This document shows, in pieces, positions 25,357-34,300 of a stretch of 64,000 nucleotides of DNA. The notes beneath the pieces are model-generated. The model saw nothing but the letters and a program-made list of their open reading frames with translations. It had not been told where the DNA came from and ran no database searches. The position numbers and the translations under genes were made by a program. Every line of letters begins with the position of its first letter. Within the stretch, counting starts at the first letter, position 1. Origin of the DNA: Ruminococcaceae bacterium UBA1375 (GTDB lineage Bacteria > Bacillota > Clostridia > Oscillospirales > Ruminococcaceae); assembly GCA_002305795.1 (NCBI GenBank), contig DBRF01000010.1:27300-91299 (forward strand), given 5' to 3'.

Positions 25357-26535
25357 TCAATTTTGACTGCTATTGACGTCAAAAGGCAAAGACCGGGCAA
25401 TTTGTTCCTCACACACCCATTCCACCTGCAAAAATAAAGTGTCCCCTTCCAAGGAAAAGGACTCGCTGCGCTGCTGCACCTCTACCGGGTCCAGCTCTTC
25501 CTCCTCATACCGGTCCGCCTGGGCCAGCAGAATGGCCTGGCCCTGCTCCTGGGTGTAGAGGGTTTGGGTCTCCCCCACCGGCTGGACCTGGATTTCCTCG
25601 ATGCCGATGGGCAGCTGGGTGCCGAACAGGGTCAGATACCGGGTCTGGGACTGGGTTTCCCCCATAGGCTGGGAGGAAAGCTGCAGGGGCAGGGAGAGGT
25701 GGAAGAAATGGAGCACCCTGCCCTGCCAAACCGGGGCGTTGGGCAGCACTTCCTGCTGAGTCAGAGAAAAGGAAAAGGTCTTTTGGGTCACGGTTTGGGC
25801 GTACACCATGCCCTGGGCGGAAGAAAACCACACATCCCCGCCGTCAGTGTCCCCAACCCCGCTGATAACCACCTGGCCCTGCCGCACCGTCTGCCCCGGC
25901 TCCACCGCCGCCGTGCCGGAAAGGGCCTCCACCCGCAGCACCAGTCCATCCTTGGCCGCCACCATATTCTGATACCGCTGCTGGGGCAGGGTGGTTTGGG
26001 GGGAGGTGTGGAAGATAACCTCCAGGCTGCATCCATTCCGGTTCAAGGCGGCAAAGGAGGTGTTCCGGTTGGCAAAGTAAAGCTGCTGGGCCACCCCCTG
26101 AGTGTCTACCTGGCTCCAGGGAGTGCCCAGCCCGATCCCCGCTTCTTCCAGGTATTCCCAAACCAGCTCCTGCTGGTCGGGGTCGGAGGTGTCCAGATGG
26201 ATTTCCCAGACAAAGCACTGGGTATAGGCCAAAAAGGCGGCGGAAAGCAAAATCCCCAGCCACAAACCGTACCGACGGCGGTAGCCCGCTAAAATGGCGG
26301 GAAGGCCCTTTTGTTGCAGTTCCTGCCACTCCACCCCCGCCTGTTGGGCCAGCCGGGGAAACTTCTTTTTCTGCCAATACCAAATGGTCAGGCGGACCTC
26401 TTCCTCCCCGGGAGCCACCAGCAGCGGGCGAAGCCCTTCTTTCCGGCAGCGCTCTACCAGGCGCAGCGTTCCATAGCCCTTGACCGAAAGCGTAACCGTC
26501 CCGCCTAGAAAGCGGAGAAAGGTGGAATGATTCAC
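25357..26535 (-). CDS. yqfD: Sporulation protein YqfD
   Basis: Stage IV sporulation-type membrane protein, 392 residues from a GTG at 26535 with GGGAGG upstream. The longer open frame to 26706 reads through yqfC and is rejected. A basic N-terminal domain is followed by one membrane helix (about residues 95-113, WLGILLSAAFLAYTQCF). A large outer domain begins VWEIHLDTSDPDQQELV. YqfC and PhoH as neighbours support the call. Upstream stop and this start overlap as GTGA. Confidence 0.9.
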   Translation of the reverse strand: MNHSTFLRFLGGTVTLSVKGYGTLRLVERCRKEGLRPLLVAPGEEEVRLTIWYWQKKKFPRLAQQAGVEWQELQQKGLPAILAGYRRRYGLWLGILLSAAFLAYTQCFVWEIHLDTSDPDQQELVWEYLEEAGIGLGTPWSQVDTQGVAQQLYFANRNTSFAALNRNGCSLEVIFHTSPQTTLPQQRYQNMVAAKDGLVLRVEALSGTAAVEPGQTVRQGQVVISGVGDTDGGDVWFSSAQGMVYAQTVTQKTFSFSLTQQEVLPNAPVWQGRVLHFFHLSLPLQLSSQPMGETQSQTRYLTLFGTQLPIGIEEIQVQPVGETQTLYTQEQGQAILLAQADRYEEEELDPVEVQQRSESFSLEGDTLFLQVEWVCEEQIARSLPFDVNSSQN

Positions 26536-26780
26536 GGCAATTCCTCCCAATCCAATCGAAGCAGCACCCCGCTGACCCGCAGGGAATCGGCGGAAAGCTG
26601 GGACACCTGCAGCTGTTTTCCCAGCAGGGAGAGTTTTAGTCCCTGGGCTTCCAGCACCAACCGTTCCGGCTCCAGCACCTTCATCTGAAACTCCCCTTCC
26701 AGCCACAAAGCCTGGTTTCGCTGAATCCAGACGGAAGGATAGTCGGTTTGCAGTTCGCCGAAAATCTGGGAATGCACCAT
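26532..26780 (-). CDS. yqfC: YqfC/YabP-family sporulation protein
   Basis: 82 residues from the ATG at 26780, chosen because AAAGGGGG lies at proper spacing; starts up to 26870 are also open. The YabP/YqfC pattern is visible as HSQIFGELQTDYPSVWIQRN, LEGEFQMKVLEPERLVLEAQG and KLSLLGKQLQVSQLSADSLRVSG. First gene of the yqfC-yqfD-phoH-ybeY-dgkA-era-recO run, divergent from ylbJ across about 105 bases that must hold both promoters. Confidence 0.8.
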   Translation of the reverse strand: MVHSQIFGELQTDYPSVWIQRNQALWLEGEFQMKVLEPERLVLEAQGLKLSLLGKQLQVSQLSADSLRVSGVLLRLDWEELP

Positions 26781-26885
26781 ATCACCGCCCCCTTTCCCTT
26801 CAAGGTATGTCAAAACCGGGCGGGCCATACCCCGGGGCATGATTTTTCTCCCGACGGCATACTGTTCCACCGGGAGGGGTGCGGT

Positions 26886-27968
26886 ATGGGACGAATCAAA
26901 GGGCTTCTCATCTCCGTTTTCAGCCTGGGGCTGCTGGGCGGGCTGCTTTGGCTGGGGGGGATTTTATCCGAAGGGGTGCGGCAGGGAATCCTTCTATGTT
27001 TGACCACGGTACTCCCTTCCCTGTTTTTGTTCACCGTCCTCACCAACTGGATGGGCTCCACCCGCATCCTCACCTGGCTGGGGAAAGGGGCCTCCCTGGT
27101 GGGGCGGCCGGTGCTGGGGCTGGGGCCCACCGGCTGCGGGGTACTGCTGTTCAGCTTGCTGGGAGGATACCCGGTGGGGGCGGCGCTGCTGGCCCAGCTG
27201 GTCCGCCAAAAACAGATGGATTCCAGGCAGGCTTCCAAAATGCTCTGCTTTTGCAGCTGGAGCAGCCCCGCTTTTTTAATCCAGGGGGTGGGGGGACAGG
27301 TGCTGGGCAGCGTGACGGCGGGGGTGATCCTCTGGCTGAGCCAGCTTGCCGCCGCCTTGATGCTGGCGGCGCTGCTGCGGGTGAAGGACGCCGGAACCAC
27401 TCAGCCCCCTTCCCTTCCGGAGCCCAGTGCCGGGAACTTTTTCGGCTCCCTGCGGGGCAGTTTGGGGATTTTAGGGGGTATCTGCGGCACCGTGATTTTA
27501 TGCAGCGGACTGTTCCCCCTGCTGGATTTTTTGCCCCTCTCCCCTCTTTGGGACTGGACGGTGCGGGGCATGGCGGAGGTGACCAACGGCTGCTTCTGCC
27601 TGCCGGAAGGGGTGTCCGGTTTCGGAATCTTCTGCCGGCTTGGCTTTTTTGCCGCCTTTGGGGGCATCTGCGTCTTCTGCCAGAATGCCCTGCTGGTCAG
27701 CGGCACCGGCATTTCCCTGAAATGGTACCTAGCCAGCCGGGTTCCCATCGGGCTGTTTTGCGCCGGGTTCTGCGCGTTGGGGTACTTTTTCCTGCCCCAG
27801 CAGGCTGCGGCGTGCTTCGGAACCTTTTCCGTCCCGGCGGGAGCCGCCGCCCTTTCTGCCGCCACGCCATTGGGCAGCGGGCTGATGGTGGTGCTGGCAA
27901 TCTTTTTGTTGTCAAGCGCCGGAAAACGTGATACAATGTCATCTGGCACCCAATCGGGGAATTTGTAG
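26886..27968 (+). CDS. ylbJ: Sporulation integral membrane protein YlbJ
   Basis: Polytopic membrane protein of 360 residues from the ATG at 26886, which has GGGAGGGG upstream. About eight membrane segments carry the nucleoside-recognition/Gate repeats: TVLPSLFLFTVLTNW, GYPVGAALLAQLV and FCSWSSPAFLIQGVGG early, and a second set after residue 180. YlbJ is needed for spore cortex formation in B. subtilis. It is transcribed away from the yqfC operon. Confidence 0.88.
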   Translation: MGRIKGLLISVFSLGLLGGLLWLGGILSEGVRQGILLCLTTVLPSLFLFTVLTNWMGSTRILTWLGKGASLVGRPVLGLGPTGCGVLLFSLLGGYPVGAALLAQLVRQKQMDSRQASKMLCFCSWSSPAFLIQGVGGQVLGSVTAGVILWLSQLAAALMLAALLRVKDAGTTQPPSLPEPSAGNFFGSLRGSLGILGGICGTVILCSGLFPLLDFLPLSPLWDWTVRGMAEVTNGCFCLPEGVSGFGIFCRLGFFAAFGGICVFCQNALLVSGTGISLKWYLASRVPIGLFCAGFCALGYFFLPQQAAACFGTFSVPAGAAALSAATPLGSGLMVVLAIFLLSSAGKRDTMSSGTQSGNL

Positions 27969-27987
27969 AAAAAAGGAGGAACGCAGG

Positions 27988-28197
27988 GTGGATTTATTTG
28001 GAGCGAAGATTGAACCGGCCTGCGTCTACTGCGCCAACGGCACCGAAAGTGCCGACGGCCAGATGATTTTTTGCGAGAAGCGGGGGGCTGTGGCTCCCTA
28101 TTACAGCTGCCGGAGGTTTGAGTACGACCCCCTTTTACGGAAACCCAAACCCCCGGCGGTGCTTCCGGAATATGACCCGGAAGAATTTCAGTTATGA
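27988..28197 (+). CDS. Small Cys-rich conserved protein
   Basis: 69 residues from a GTG at 27988 behind AAAAGGAGG. Cys pattern: CVYCANG, then FCEKRG and YYSCRRFEYDP, four Cys spaced like a small zinc ribbon. The rest is Pro-rich and acidic. I do not recognise a named family; similar small proteins occur in Clostridia. It sits between ylbJ and cysK, close enough to be cotranscribed with either. Confidence 0.65.
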   Translation: MDLFGAKIEPACVYCANGTESADGQMIFCEKRGAVAPYYSCRRFEYDPLLRKPKPPAVLPEYDPEEFQL

Positions 28198-28238
28198 CCC
28201 TGCCTTTGCAGTGAATTTAGAGTAAATGAGGAAGCAAG

Positions 28239-29177
28239 ATGATTTACAACAATATTTTGGAAGCGGTAGGGCACACCCCCATGGTGCGGCTGAACCGCAT
28301 GAACGACCCGGACGCCGCCGAAGTGCTGGTAAAGTTTGAGGGGCTGAACGTAGGGGGCTCCATTAAAACCCGCACCGCCCTGAACATGATTGAAAAGGCG
28401 GAACAGGAGGGCATTATCAAACCCGACACCATCATTGTAGAGCCCACCAGCGGCAACCAGGGCATCGGCCTGGCGCTCATCGGCGCAGTGAAGGGGTACC
28501 GCACCATCATTATCATGCCGGATTCGGTGAGCGAGGAACGGCGCAAGCTGGTAGCCCACTACGGGGCGGAGGTCATCCTCATCCACGACGCCGGCAACAT
28601 CGGGGACTGCATCGAAGAATGTTTGGCCACCGCTTTGCGGATGGCGGCGGAGGATTCCCGGGTCTTTGTGCCCCAGCAGTTTGAAAATCCTGCCAACCCC
28701 ATGGCCCACCGGCACCACACCGGGTTGGAAATTTTAGAGCAGGTGGCCGGGCCCATCCACGGGTTCTGCTCCGGCATCGGCACCGGCGGCACCATCACCG
28801 GCATCGGCGAAGTGCTGAAGGCCCTGAACCCGGACATCGAAATCTGGGCGGTGGAGCCGGAAAACGCCGCTATTTTAGCCGGCGGCACGGTAGGCACCCA
28901 CCTTCAAATGGGCATTGGGGACGGAGTGATTCCCGGCATCCTCAACCAGCAGATTTACGACCACATCTATATCGTCTCCGACGAGGAAGCCATCCGCACC
29001 TCCAAGGATCTGGCCCGGCTGGAAGGGCTGATGTGCGGCATTTCCAGCGGCACCAATGTGGCGGCGGCGTTACAGCTGGCCAAGAAGCTGGGCAAGGGAA
29101 AAACCGTGGTGACGGTGCTTCCGGACACGGCGGAACGGTATTTCTCCACTCCCCTGTTTGAAAATGAAACAAAATAA
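28239..29177 (+). CDS. cysK: Cysteine synthase A
   Basis: PLP-dependent O-acetylserine sulfhydrylase, 312 residues, making cysteine from O-acetylserine and sulfide. The PLP lysine is in GGSIKTRTA (expected K-x-R), the substrate loop in VEPTSGNQG, the phosphate loop in GIGTGGTITG, and the C-terminal GISSGTN is intact. An AAGCAAG site precedes the ATG weakly. A threonine-synthase or cystathionine-beta-synthase role is less likely on length and motifs. Confidence 0.92.
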   Translation: MIYNNILEAVGHTPMVRLNRMNDPDAAEVLVKFEGLNVGGSIKTRTALNMIEKAEQEGIIKPDTIIVEPTSGNQGIGLALIGAVKGYRTIIIMPDSVSEERRKLVAHYGAEVILIHDAGNIGDCIEECLATALRMAAEDSRVFVPQQFENPANPMAHRHHTGLEILEQVAGPIHGFCSGIGTGGTITGIGEVLKALNPDIEIWAVEPENAAILAGGTVGTHLQMGIGDGVIPGILNQQIYDHIYIVSDEEAIRTSKDLARLEGLMCGISSGTNVAAALQLAKKLGKGKTVVTVLPDTAERYFSTPLFENETK

Positions 29178-29186
29178 AAAAAGTGC

Positions 29187-29215
29187 TTGCATTTTTCTTT
29201 GCGGTATGGTATACT
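29187..29215 (+). promoter_or_regulatory. Promoter of the tRNA-Leu gene
   Basis: TTGCAT (29187-29192), 17-base spacer, TATACT (29210-29215). Confidence 0.7.
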
Positions 29216-29270
29216 GACATTCGTTGAGCTTACGCAGCGTTTCTGAGTCGGTTCAACCAACCGCAATATG

Positions 29271-29357
29271 CCGGTGTGATGGAATTGGCAGACGTAGTGG
29301 ACTCAAAATCCACCGGTGGCGACACCGTGCCGGTTCGAGTCCGGCCACCGGCACCAT
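29271..29357 (+). tRNA. tRNA-Leu (CAA anticodon)
   Basis: 87-base class II tRNA. The acceptor GCCGGTG (29271-29277) pairs with CACCGGC (29347-29353), then A and an encoded CCA. The anticodon stem GTGGA/TCCAC frames loop CTCAAAA, so the anticodon is CAA (reads UUG). The long variable arm GGTGGCGACACC and T-arm GCCGGTTCGAGTCCGGC fit leucine. Confidence 0.96.
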
Positions 29358-29360
29358 GAT

Positions 29361-29394
29361 GGAGTGACAAAAAAGATGTCACTCCATTTTTTTC
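29361..29394 (+). terminator. Terminator of the tRNA gene
   Basis: Ten-base perfect stem TGGAGTGACA (29361-29370) with 29378-29387, followed by seven Ts. Confidence 0.9.
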
Positions 29395-29540
29395 GGTATT
29401 CATGCGGGTTTACGGGCTTTTTGAAGCAAAATCCGAAAAACGGTTTTACCGTAGATGTCCAAACAGCAAGCCGCAGTAAAATCCGTTATAGCGAGGTTTC
29501 CGCCTGTTTTTAGGTTGGGGGCCCCGCTTTTTTACATGAA

Positions 29541-29575
29541 GAAAACACCCCCGGAAAACTCCGAGGGTGCTCTTT
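29541..29575 (-). terminator. Terminator of the rubrerythrin gene
   Basis: Minus-strand hairpin CACCCTCGGA/TCCGGGGGTG followed by TTTTCTT. Confidence 0.7.
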
Positions 29576-29607
29576 TATGCTCTGATTTTCGTTTCAGCGA
29601 GTACTCA

Positions 29608-30156
29608 TTATTCGCCGAAGTACCGCTTCAGCAGACCGGCAAAGCCGCGGCCGTGACGTGCTTCATCCTTGGCCATTTCGTGAACGGTGTCGTGGATGGC
29701 ATCCAGGTTTTCAGCCTTAGCGCGCTTGGCAATTTCAAACTTGCCGGCGCAGGCGCCGTTTTCCGCGGCAACCCGGAGCTCCAGGTTCTTCTTGGTGGAA
29801 TCGGTGACTACTTCGCCGATCATTTCAGCGAACTTGGCAGCGTGTTCCGCTTCTTCAAAAGCGTACTTGGTGAAAGCGGCGCTGATTTCGGGATAGCCTT
29901 CCCGGTCAGCCACACGAGCCATAGCCAGATACATACCAACTTCGGTGCATTCACCGGTGAAGTTCTGCTGCAGGCCTTCCATGATGTCAGCGGGGCAGCC
30001 CTGAGCCACACCCACAACGTGCTCGGTAGCGTAGTTCAGTTCGGTTTCCTTCTGCTCCACAAACTTGGAAGCAGGAGCCTTACACTGGGGGCAGAATTCA
30101 GGGGCGGTTTCGCCTTCGTATACATAACCACAAACGCTGCAAACAAACTTTTTCAT
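29608..30156 (-). CDS. Reverse rubrerythrin (N-terminal rubredoxin domain)
   Basis: Peroxide-detoxifying di-iron protein of anaerobes, 182 residues. The order is reversed compared with classical rubrerythrin: rubredoxin Cys C6/C9 and C22/C25 come first, then the four-helix domain with [34 protein letters not shown] and [12 protein letters not shown] supplying the di-iron Glu/His ligands. A strong promoter with a palindrome in the spacer suggests redox control. Confidence 0.93.
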   Translation of the reverse strand: MKKFVCSVCGYVYEGETAPEFCPQCKAPASKFVEQKETELNYATEHVVGVAQGCPADIMEGLQQNFTGECTEVGMYLAMARVADREGYPEISAAFTKYAFEEAEHAAKFAEMIGEVVTDSTKKNLELRVAAENGACAGKFEIAKRAKAENLDAIHDTVHEMAKDEARHGRGFAGLLKRYFGE

Positions 30157-30227
30157 TTTTCATATCCTCCGTTTCATGGTAGCTTTGGTTTCTTTCTGAT
30201 TCAGCGGTGTTCCGCTGTTGTGTCTAT

Positions 30228-30256
30228 ATTATACCGGTTTAGTCTAAATTCGTCAA
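30228..30256 (-). promoter_or_regulatory. Rubrerythrin promoter with palindromic spacer
   Basis: Minus-strand TTGACG (30251-30256), 17-base spacer, TATAAT (30228-30233). The spacer contains the perfect palindrome TTTAGACTAAA. The rest of 30157-30486 is AT-rich, with a second inverted repeat (GTTAG...CTAAC near 30300-30320) and a weak plus-strand -10 TATACT near 30394 for uvrC. Confidence 0.8.
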
Positions 30257-30486
30257 GTGCATTTTTCTGGAAAAAGCAGTAATTTACAATCTATTCAGAG
30301 TTAGTGAGTGTCGCCTAACTAAAATTCCAAAATTTAACTTTGAAATGCCCCGGAAAACAGGCTGCTGCTAGGCAAATGGCGCAAGCTGTGTTATACTAAT
30401 GGTATCTGTCCTCCCCTTCCTGTTGGGCGTTTTGCCAAGGCAGAGGCGAGGGGGACGACACAGCAGGATAGGTGGGGGAGCAAAAC

Positions 30487-32316
30487 ATGGAACGAATGGA
30501 ACGGCTGCGGAAAAAGGCGCTGAGTTTGGCGGAACAGCCGGGGGTCTACCTGATGAAAAACAAGGCGGGGCAGATTATCTACATCGGCAAAGCCAAGCGG
30601 CTGAAATTTCGGGTGGTGAGCTACTTTAGGCAGAACAAGGCCCACAACCAGAAGGTATTGCAGATGGTCAGCCAGGTGGAGGATTTCGACTACATCCTCT
30701 GCGACAGCGAATTTGAAGCGTTGGTGCTGGAATGCAGCTTAATCAAGCAGCACTCCCCCAAGTACAACATTCTGCTGAAAGACGACAAAGGCTACTGCTA
30801 CATCTGCATCACCCAGGAGGAATACCCCAGGGTAAAGTGGGTGTACCGGAAAAAGGAGGACGGCAGCCGCTATATCGGCCCCTACACCAGCGGCTATGCA
30901 GTGAAGGAGTCGGTGGAGACGGTAAACAAGTTGTTCGGCCTGCCCACCTGTAATCGGAAATTCCCGGAAGACTTCGGCAAGCAGCGGCCCTGTCTGAATT
31001 TCCACATCCACACCTGCGCCGGAATATGTACCGGCAAAATGAAAAAAGCGGACTACCTCCACCGGGTGGAGCAGGCAGTGGACTATCTCACTCAGGGCAG
31101 CAGCAACTACCAAAAGCAGCTCACCCGGCAGATGGAGGAGGCGGCGGAGAAGCTGGATTTCGAAACCGCTGCCAAGCTGAGGGACCAGCTGCGGATGATC
31201 CAGCGGCTGGACCAGAGCCAGAAGGTGCGGCTGGACCACGACAAGGAGCAGGATTTCATCGGCGTGCGGGTCATCGAAACCGCCGCCCAGGTAGTGGTGC
31301 TGAAGTTTCGGGGAGGCATCCTCACCGACAAGGAGAGCTTCACCTTCCCCGGCAGCTACGAGGAAAAGGCGGTGCTGGAAGAGTTCCTCCCCCGGTACTA
31401 CCATGCTGGCAAGGAGATTCCCAAGGTCATCGGGCTGCCCATGGAGATTGAGGACCACCAGCTGCTGGAGGAATACTTCACCTCCCTGGCCGGACACAAG
31501 ATCACCCTCCACCAGCCCCAGCGGGGGGAATCCCGACAGATTTTGGAGATGGCACAGAAAAACGCCCTGGAAGAGCTGACCCGGCTGCTGAACCGCAATA
31601 CCGGGGAAACGGTGGCATTGCAGCAGCTGCAAAAAGCCCTGGGACTGAGCAAGCTGCCGGATTACATTGAAAGCTACGACATCTCCAACTTAGGGGACAG
31701 CAGCATGGTGGCGGGGATGGTGGTGTTCGAGCACGGCCGCCCCAAGCGCAGCCACTATAAAAAATTCACCATCAAGGAACACCTGGCCCAGGACGACTAC
31801 GGCTGCATGAGCGAGGTGGTGAGCCGCCGGTTTGCCCACTTCCTCAACCCGGAGGAAAAGGACGAGGGCTTTGCCACCAAGCCAGACCTGATCCTGCTGG
31901 ACGGAGGCAAGGGCCATGTGAACACCATCCGTCCCCTGCTGGCCTCCATGGGACTGGGTGACATTCCGGTATACGGCCTGGTGAAAAACGACAAGCACCG
32001 CACCCGGGCCATTGCTTCGTCTGACGGAGAGGTGCAGCTGAACATCACCTCCCCTGCCTTCCGGCTGATCACCAAGATCCAGGACGAAGTCCACCGGTTT
32101 TCCATCACCTTCCAACGGAAAACCCACAAAAGCCGCTCTTTCCAAAGCAGGCTGACTCAGGTGGAAGGGATCGGGCCCAAAAAGGCGGCGGCGGTGCTGA
32201 AGGCCTTCCCCACCAAAAAAGAGTTGCAGCAGGCCAGCGTGGAACAGCTCCGCCAGGCCGCCAAGGTAGGGGAAGAAACCGCCCAAAAGCTCTACGATAC
32301 GGTACAGGAGATGTAA
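30487..32316 (+). CDS. uvrC: Excinuclease ABC subunit C
   Basis: Dual-incision nuclease of nucleotide excision repair, 609 residues. The ATG at 30487 is preferred because GGGGGAG lies 6 bases upstream; a GTG at 30472 is less likely. GIY-YIG domain (GVYLMKN, IIYIGKAKRL), UvrB-binding UVR motif (QMEEAAEKLDFETAAKLRDQ), RNase-H-like nuclease domain (ESYDISNLGDSSMV, DLILLDGGKGHV) and C-terminal HhH pair (LTQVEGIGPKKAAAVL) are intact. rlmD follows after one base. Confidence 0.96.
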   Translation: MERMERLRKKALSLAEQPGVYLMKNKAGQIIYIGKAKRLKFRVVSYFRQNKAHNQKVLQMVSQVEDFDYILCDSEFEALVLECSLIKQHSPKYNILLKDDKGYCYICITQEEYPRVKWVYRKKEDGSRYIGPYTSGYAVKESVETVNKLFGLPTCNRKFPEDFGKQRPCLNFHIHTCAGICTGKMKKADYLHRVEQAVDYLTQGSSNYQKQLTRQMEEAAEKLDFETAAKLRDQLRMIQRLDQSQKVRLDHDKEQDFIGVRVIETAAQVVVLKFRGGILTDKESFTFPGSYEEKAVLEEFLPRYYHAGKEIPKVIGLPMEIEDHQLLEEYFTSLAGHKITLHQPQRGESRQILEMAQKNALEELTRLLNRNTGETVALQQLQKALGLSKLPDYIESYDISNLGDSSMVAGMVVFEHGRPKRSHYKKFTIKEHLAQDDYGCMSEVVSRRFAHFLNPEEKDEGFATKPDLILLDGGKGHVNTIRPLLASMGLGDIPVYGLVKNDKHRTRAIASSDGEVQLNITSPAFRLITKIQDEVHRFSITFQRKTHKSRSFQSRLTQVEGIGPKKAAAVLKAFPTKKELQQASVEQLRQAAKVGEETAQKLYDTVQEM

Positions 32317-32317
32317 T

Positions 32318-33994
32318 ATGGAATTTTCCAAAAATCAAGTTTACCCCGCCCTTATCCAGGACCTCACCCAGGAAGGAATGGGAGTGGCCAAGGTGGAGGG
32401 CTTCACCGTCTTTGTGCCCAACACCGCCATTGGGGACCGAGGGGAAATCAAGCTGGTGAAGGTATTAAAGCACTACGGCTACGGCATCCTCACCCAGCTT
32501 GACTCCCCTTCCCCGGATCGGGTGGAGCCGGACTGCCCGGTGAGCGGGAAATGCGGAGGGTGCCTGCTGCGGCACATCTCCTACCAAAGCGAGCTGCGCT
32601 GGAAGCAGGGCATGGTGGCGGACTGTTTTGCCCGGATTGGGGAAATCTCTCTGCCGGTGTCCCCCATTCTGGGCAGCGTTGTCCAGAAAGGTTACCGGAA
32701 CAAGGCCCAGTACCCCATTCAAACCGGCAAAGACGGCAAGCTGAAAGCGGGATTTTACGCCGGGCGCAGCCACCGGCTGGTGGAACAGACCCGGTGCAAG
32801 CTCCAGCCGCCGGTGTTCGGGGAGATTTTGGAATGGGTGCTGGCCTTTGGGGACGCCCACGGCTGGACCGGTTACGACGAAGCCACCGGCAAAGGGCTGC
32901 TGCGGCACCTCTACCTGCGGATGGGGTTTGCCACCGGGGAAATCATGGTCTGCCCGGTGGTGGCGGGAAAGGGGCATCTGCCCCAGGAGCAGGAGTTTGC
33001 CCATTCTCTGGCGAAAGCCTTTCCCGGCATCGCCAGCATTGTCCTCAACCACAATCCACAAAACACCAACGTCATCCTGGGCCGGGAAAACCGGCTGCTC
33101 TGGGGGAAGGACACCATCGACGACATCCTCTGCGGGGTGCGGGTGACCCTGTCCCCCCACTCCTTCTACCAGGTGAACCGGGACCAGGCCCAGCGGCTGT
33201 ACGAGACGGCTTTGGGTTTGGCCCAACTGAAGGACAGCGATGTGCTGCTGGATCTATACTGCGGGGCGGGCACCATCGGGCTGGCGGCAGCGGGCCGGGT
33301 CAAGCAGGTATACGGGGCGGAAATTGTGCCCCAGGCAGTGGAAAACGCACGCCGCAACGCCGCCCAGAACCAAATCCGCAATGCGGAGTTTCTCTGCGCC
33401 GACTGTTCCCAGGCAGTGGAGGAGTTTGCCCGGCGGGGCATCCAGCCGGACGTGATTGTGGTGGACCCGCCACGGAAAGGGTGTGCGTCGGAGGTGCTGG
33501 AAGCCATCCGGCAGTTCGGGCCGGACCGGCTGGTGATGATTTCCTGCAACCCTGCCACGGCAGCCCGAGACTGCAAGGCGTTGGCAGAGATGGGGTTTGC
33601 GGTGGAACAGATTGTGCCGGTGGATTTGTTTCCTCGGACGGGGCATGTGGAGACGGTTGTACTGCTTTCCCACAAAAAACCTGACAGCACAATCAGCGTA
33701 AAAGTGGAGTTTGGCGAGGGAGAGGGCAAAGTGCCGCTTGATAATATCGCTAAAAGAGCCGAGGCGTACAAGCCGAAAGAGCGAGTTACCTACAAAATGA
33801 TAAAGGAATACATAGAAGCTAAATATGGCTTCAAGGTACATACTGCTTATATAGCGGAGGTAAAGAGAAGTTTGGGCTTGCCAATGTATGATGCCCCTAA
33901 TGCGGTAGAAGAATTGAAACAGCCGAGAAAACATCCGACAGCAGAGAAAGTGGAAGCAATTAAAGATGCTTTAAAGCATTTTAAAGTCATTTAA
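32318..33994 (+). CDS. rlmD: 23S rRNA (uracil-5-)-methyltransferase RlmD/RumA with mobile-element C-terminal extension
   Basis: SAM-dependent m5U rRNA methyltransferase, 558 residues; usual members are about 455. A TRAM domain is followed by a 4Fe-4S Cys cluster (CPVSGKCGGC), SAM motif LLDLYCGAGTIGL, VVDPPRKGC and the catalytic Cys in MISCNPATAARD. HVETVVLLSH (residues 443-452) is the usual end. Beyond it about 100 Lys/Glu-rich residues of lower-GC DNA (GEGEGKVPLDNIAKRAEAY, AYIAEVKRSLGLPMYD) continue the frame. I infer that the mobile element inserted here and supplied a new 3' end. Confidence 0.92.
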   Translation: MEFSKNQVYPALIQDLTQEGMGVAKVEGFTVFVPNTAIGDRGEIKLVKVLKHYGYGILTQLDSPSPDRVEPDCPVSGKCGGCLLRHISYQSELRWKQGMVADCFARIGEISLPVSPILGSVVQKGYRNKAQYPIQTGKDGKLKAGFYAGRSHRLVEQTRCKLQPPVFGEILEWVLAFGDAHGWTGYDEATGKGLLRHLYLRMGFATGEIMVCPVVAGKGHLPQEQEFAHSLAKAFPGIASIVLNHNPQNTNVILGRENRLLWGKDTIDDILCGVRVTLSPHSFYQVNRDQAQRLYETALGLAQLKDSDVLLDLYCGAGTIGLAAAGRVKQVYGAEIVPQAVENARRNAAQNQIRNAEFLCADCSQAVEEFARRGIQPDVIVVDPPRKGCASEVLEAIRQFGPDRLVMISCNPATAARDCKALAEMGFAVEQIVPVDLFPRTGHVETVVLLSHKKPDSTISVKVEFGEGEGKVPLDNIAKRAEAYKPKERVTYKMIKEYIEAKYGFKVHTAYIAEVKRSLGLPMYDAPNAVEELKQPRKHPTAEKVEAIKDALKHFKVI

Positions 33995-34108
33995 AACAAG
34001 GGCGTATCATTAGAGATAGTGATACGCTTATTTTTTTGCCAAGATTGCACATTTGAGCTGCTCTCTATTCCCACATATAATGAAAGTGAAGAAACGGAGG
34101 TGGCTTGT

Positions 34109-34300
34109 ATGAGAGAACAGAAATTCCACATTTATCTGGATAGCCACGAAAGGACAATCCTGCTACATAGCCTTGTGGAACTGAAAAATCAGCTCCTTGC
34201 GCAAGGAAGATATGCGGACTGCGTTGACGAACTGATTTTTAAGGTTACGGGCGCACCGCTGAAAAAACTCAAAGTACAACACGATTGCGGGAGGGTATGA
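34109..34300 (+). CDS. Small conserved ICE protein
   Basis: 63 residues from the ATG at 34109 with ACGGAGGTGG upstream. Pattern MREQKFHIYLDSHERTILLHSLVELKNQLLAQG is a short helical protein common next to DUF6809-type genes in Clostridial elements. No function known to me. Stop overlaps the next start (ATGA). Confidence 0.75.
   Translation: MREQKFHIYLDSHERTILLHSLVELKNQLLAQGRYADCVDELIFKVTGAPLKKLKVQHDCGRV

Noticed and set aside
26879..27931. 350-codon plus-strand frame
   Set aside because: Shifted-frame shadow of ylbJ with Arg/Gly/Ala-rich translation.
32551..33684. 377-codon plus-strand frame
   Set aside because: Shadow of rlmD; no family pattern.
32318..33994. The RlmD extension as a simple frameshift or stop-loss
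   Set aside because: The extension has a balanced, protein-like sequence, element-like GC and a match to remembered element ends, so an insertion explains it better.
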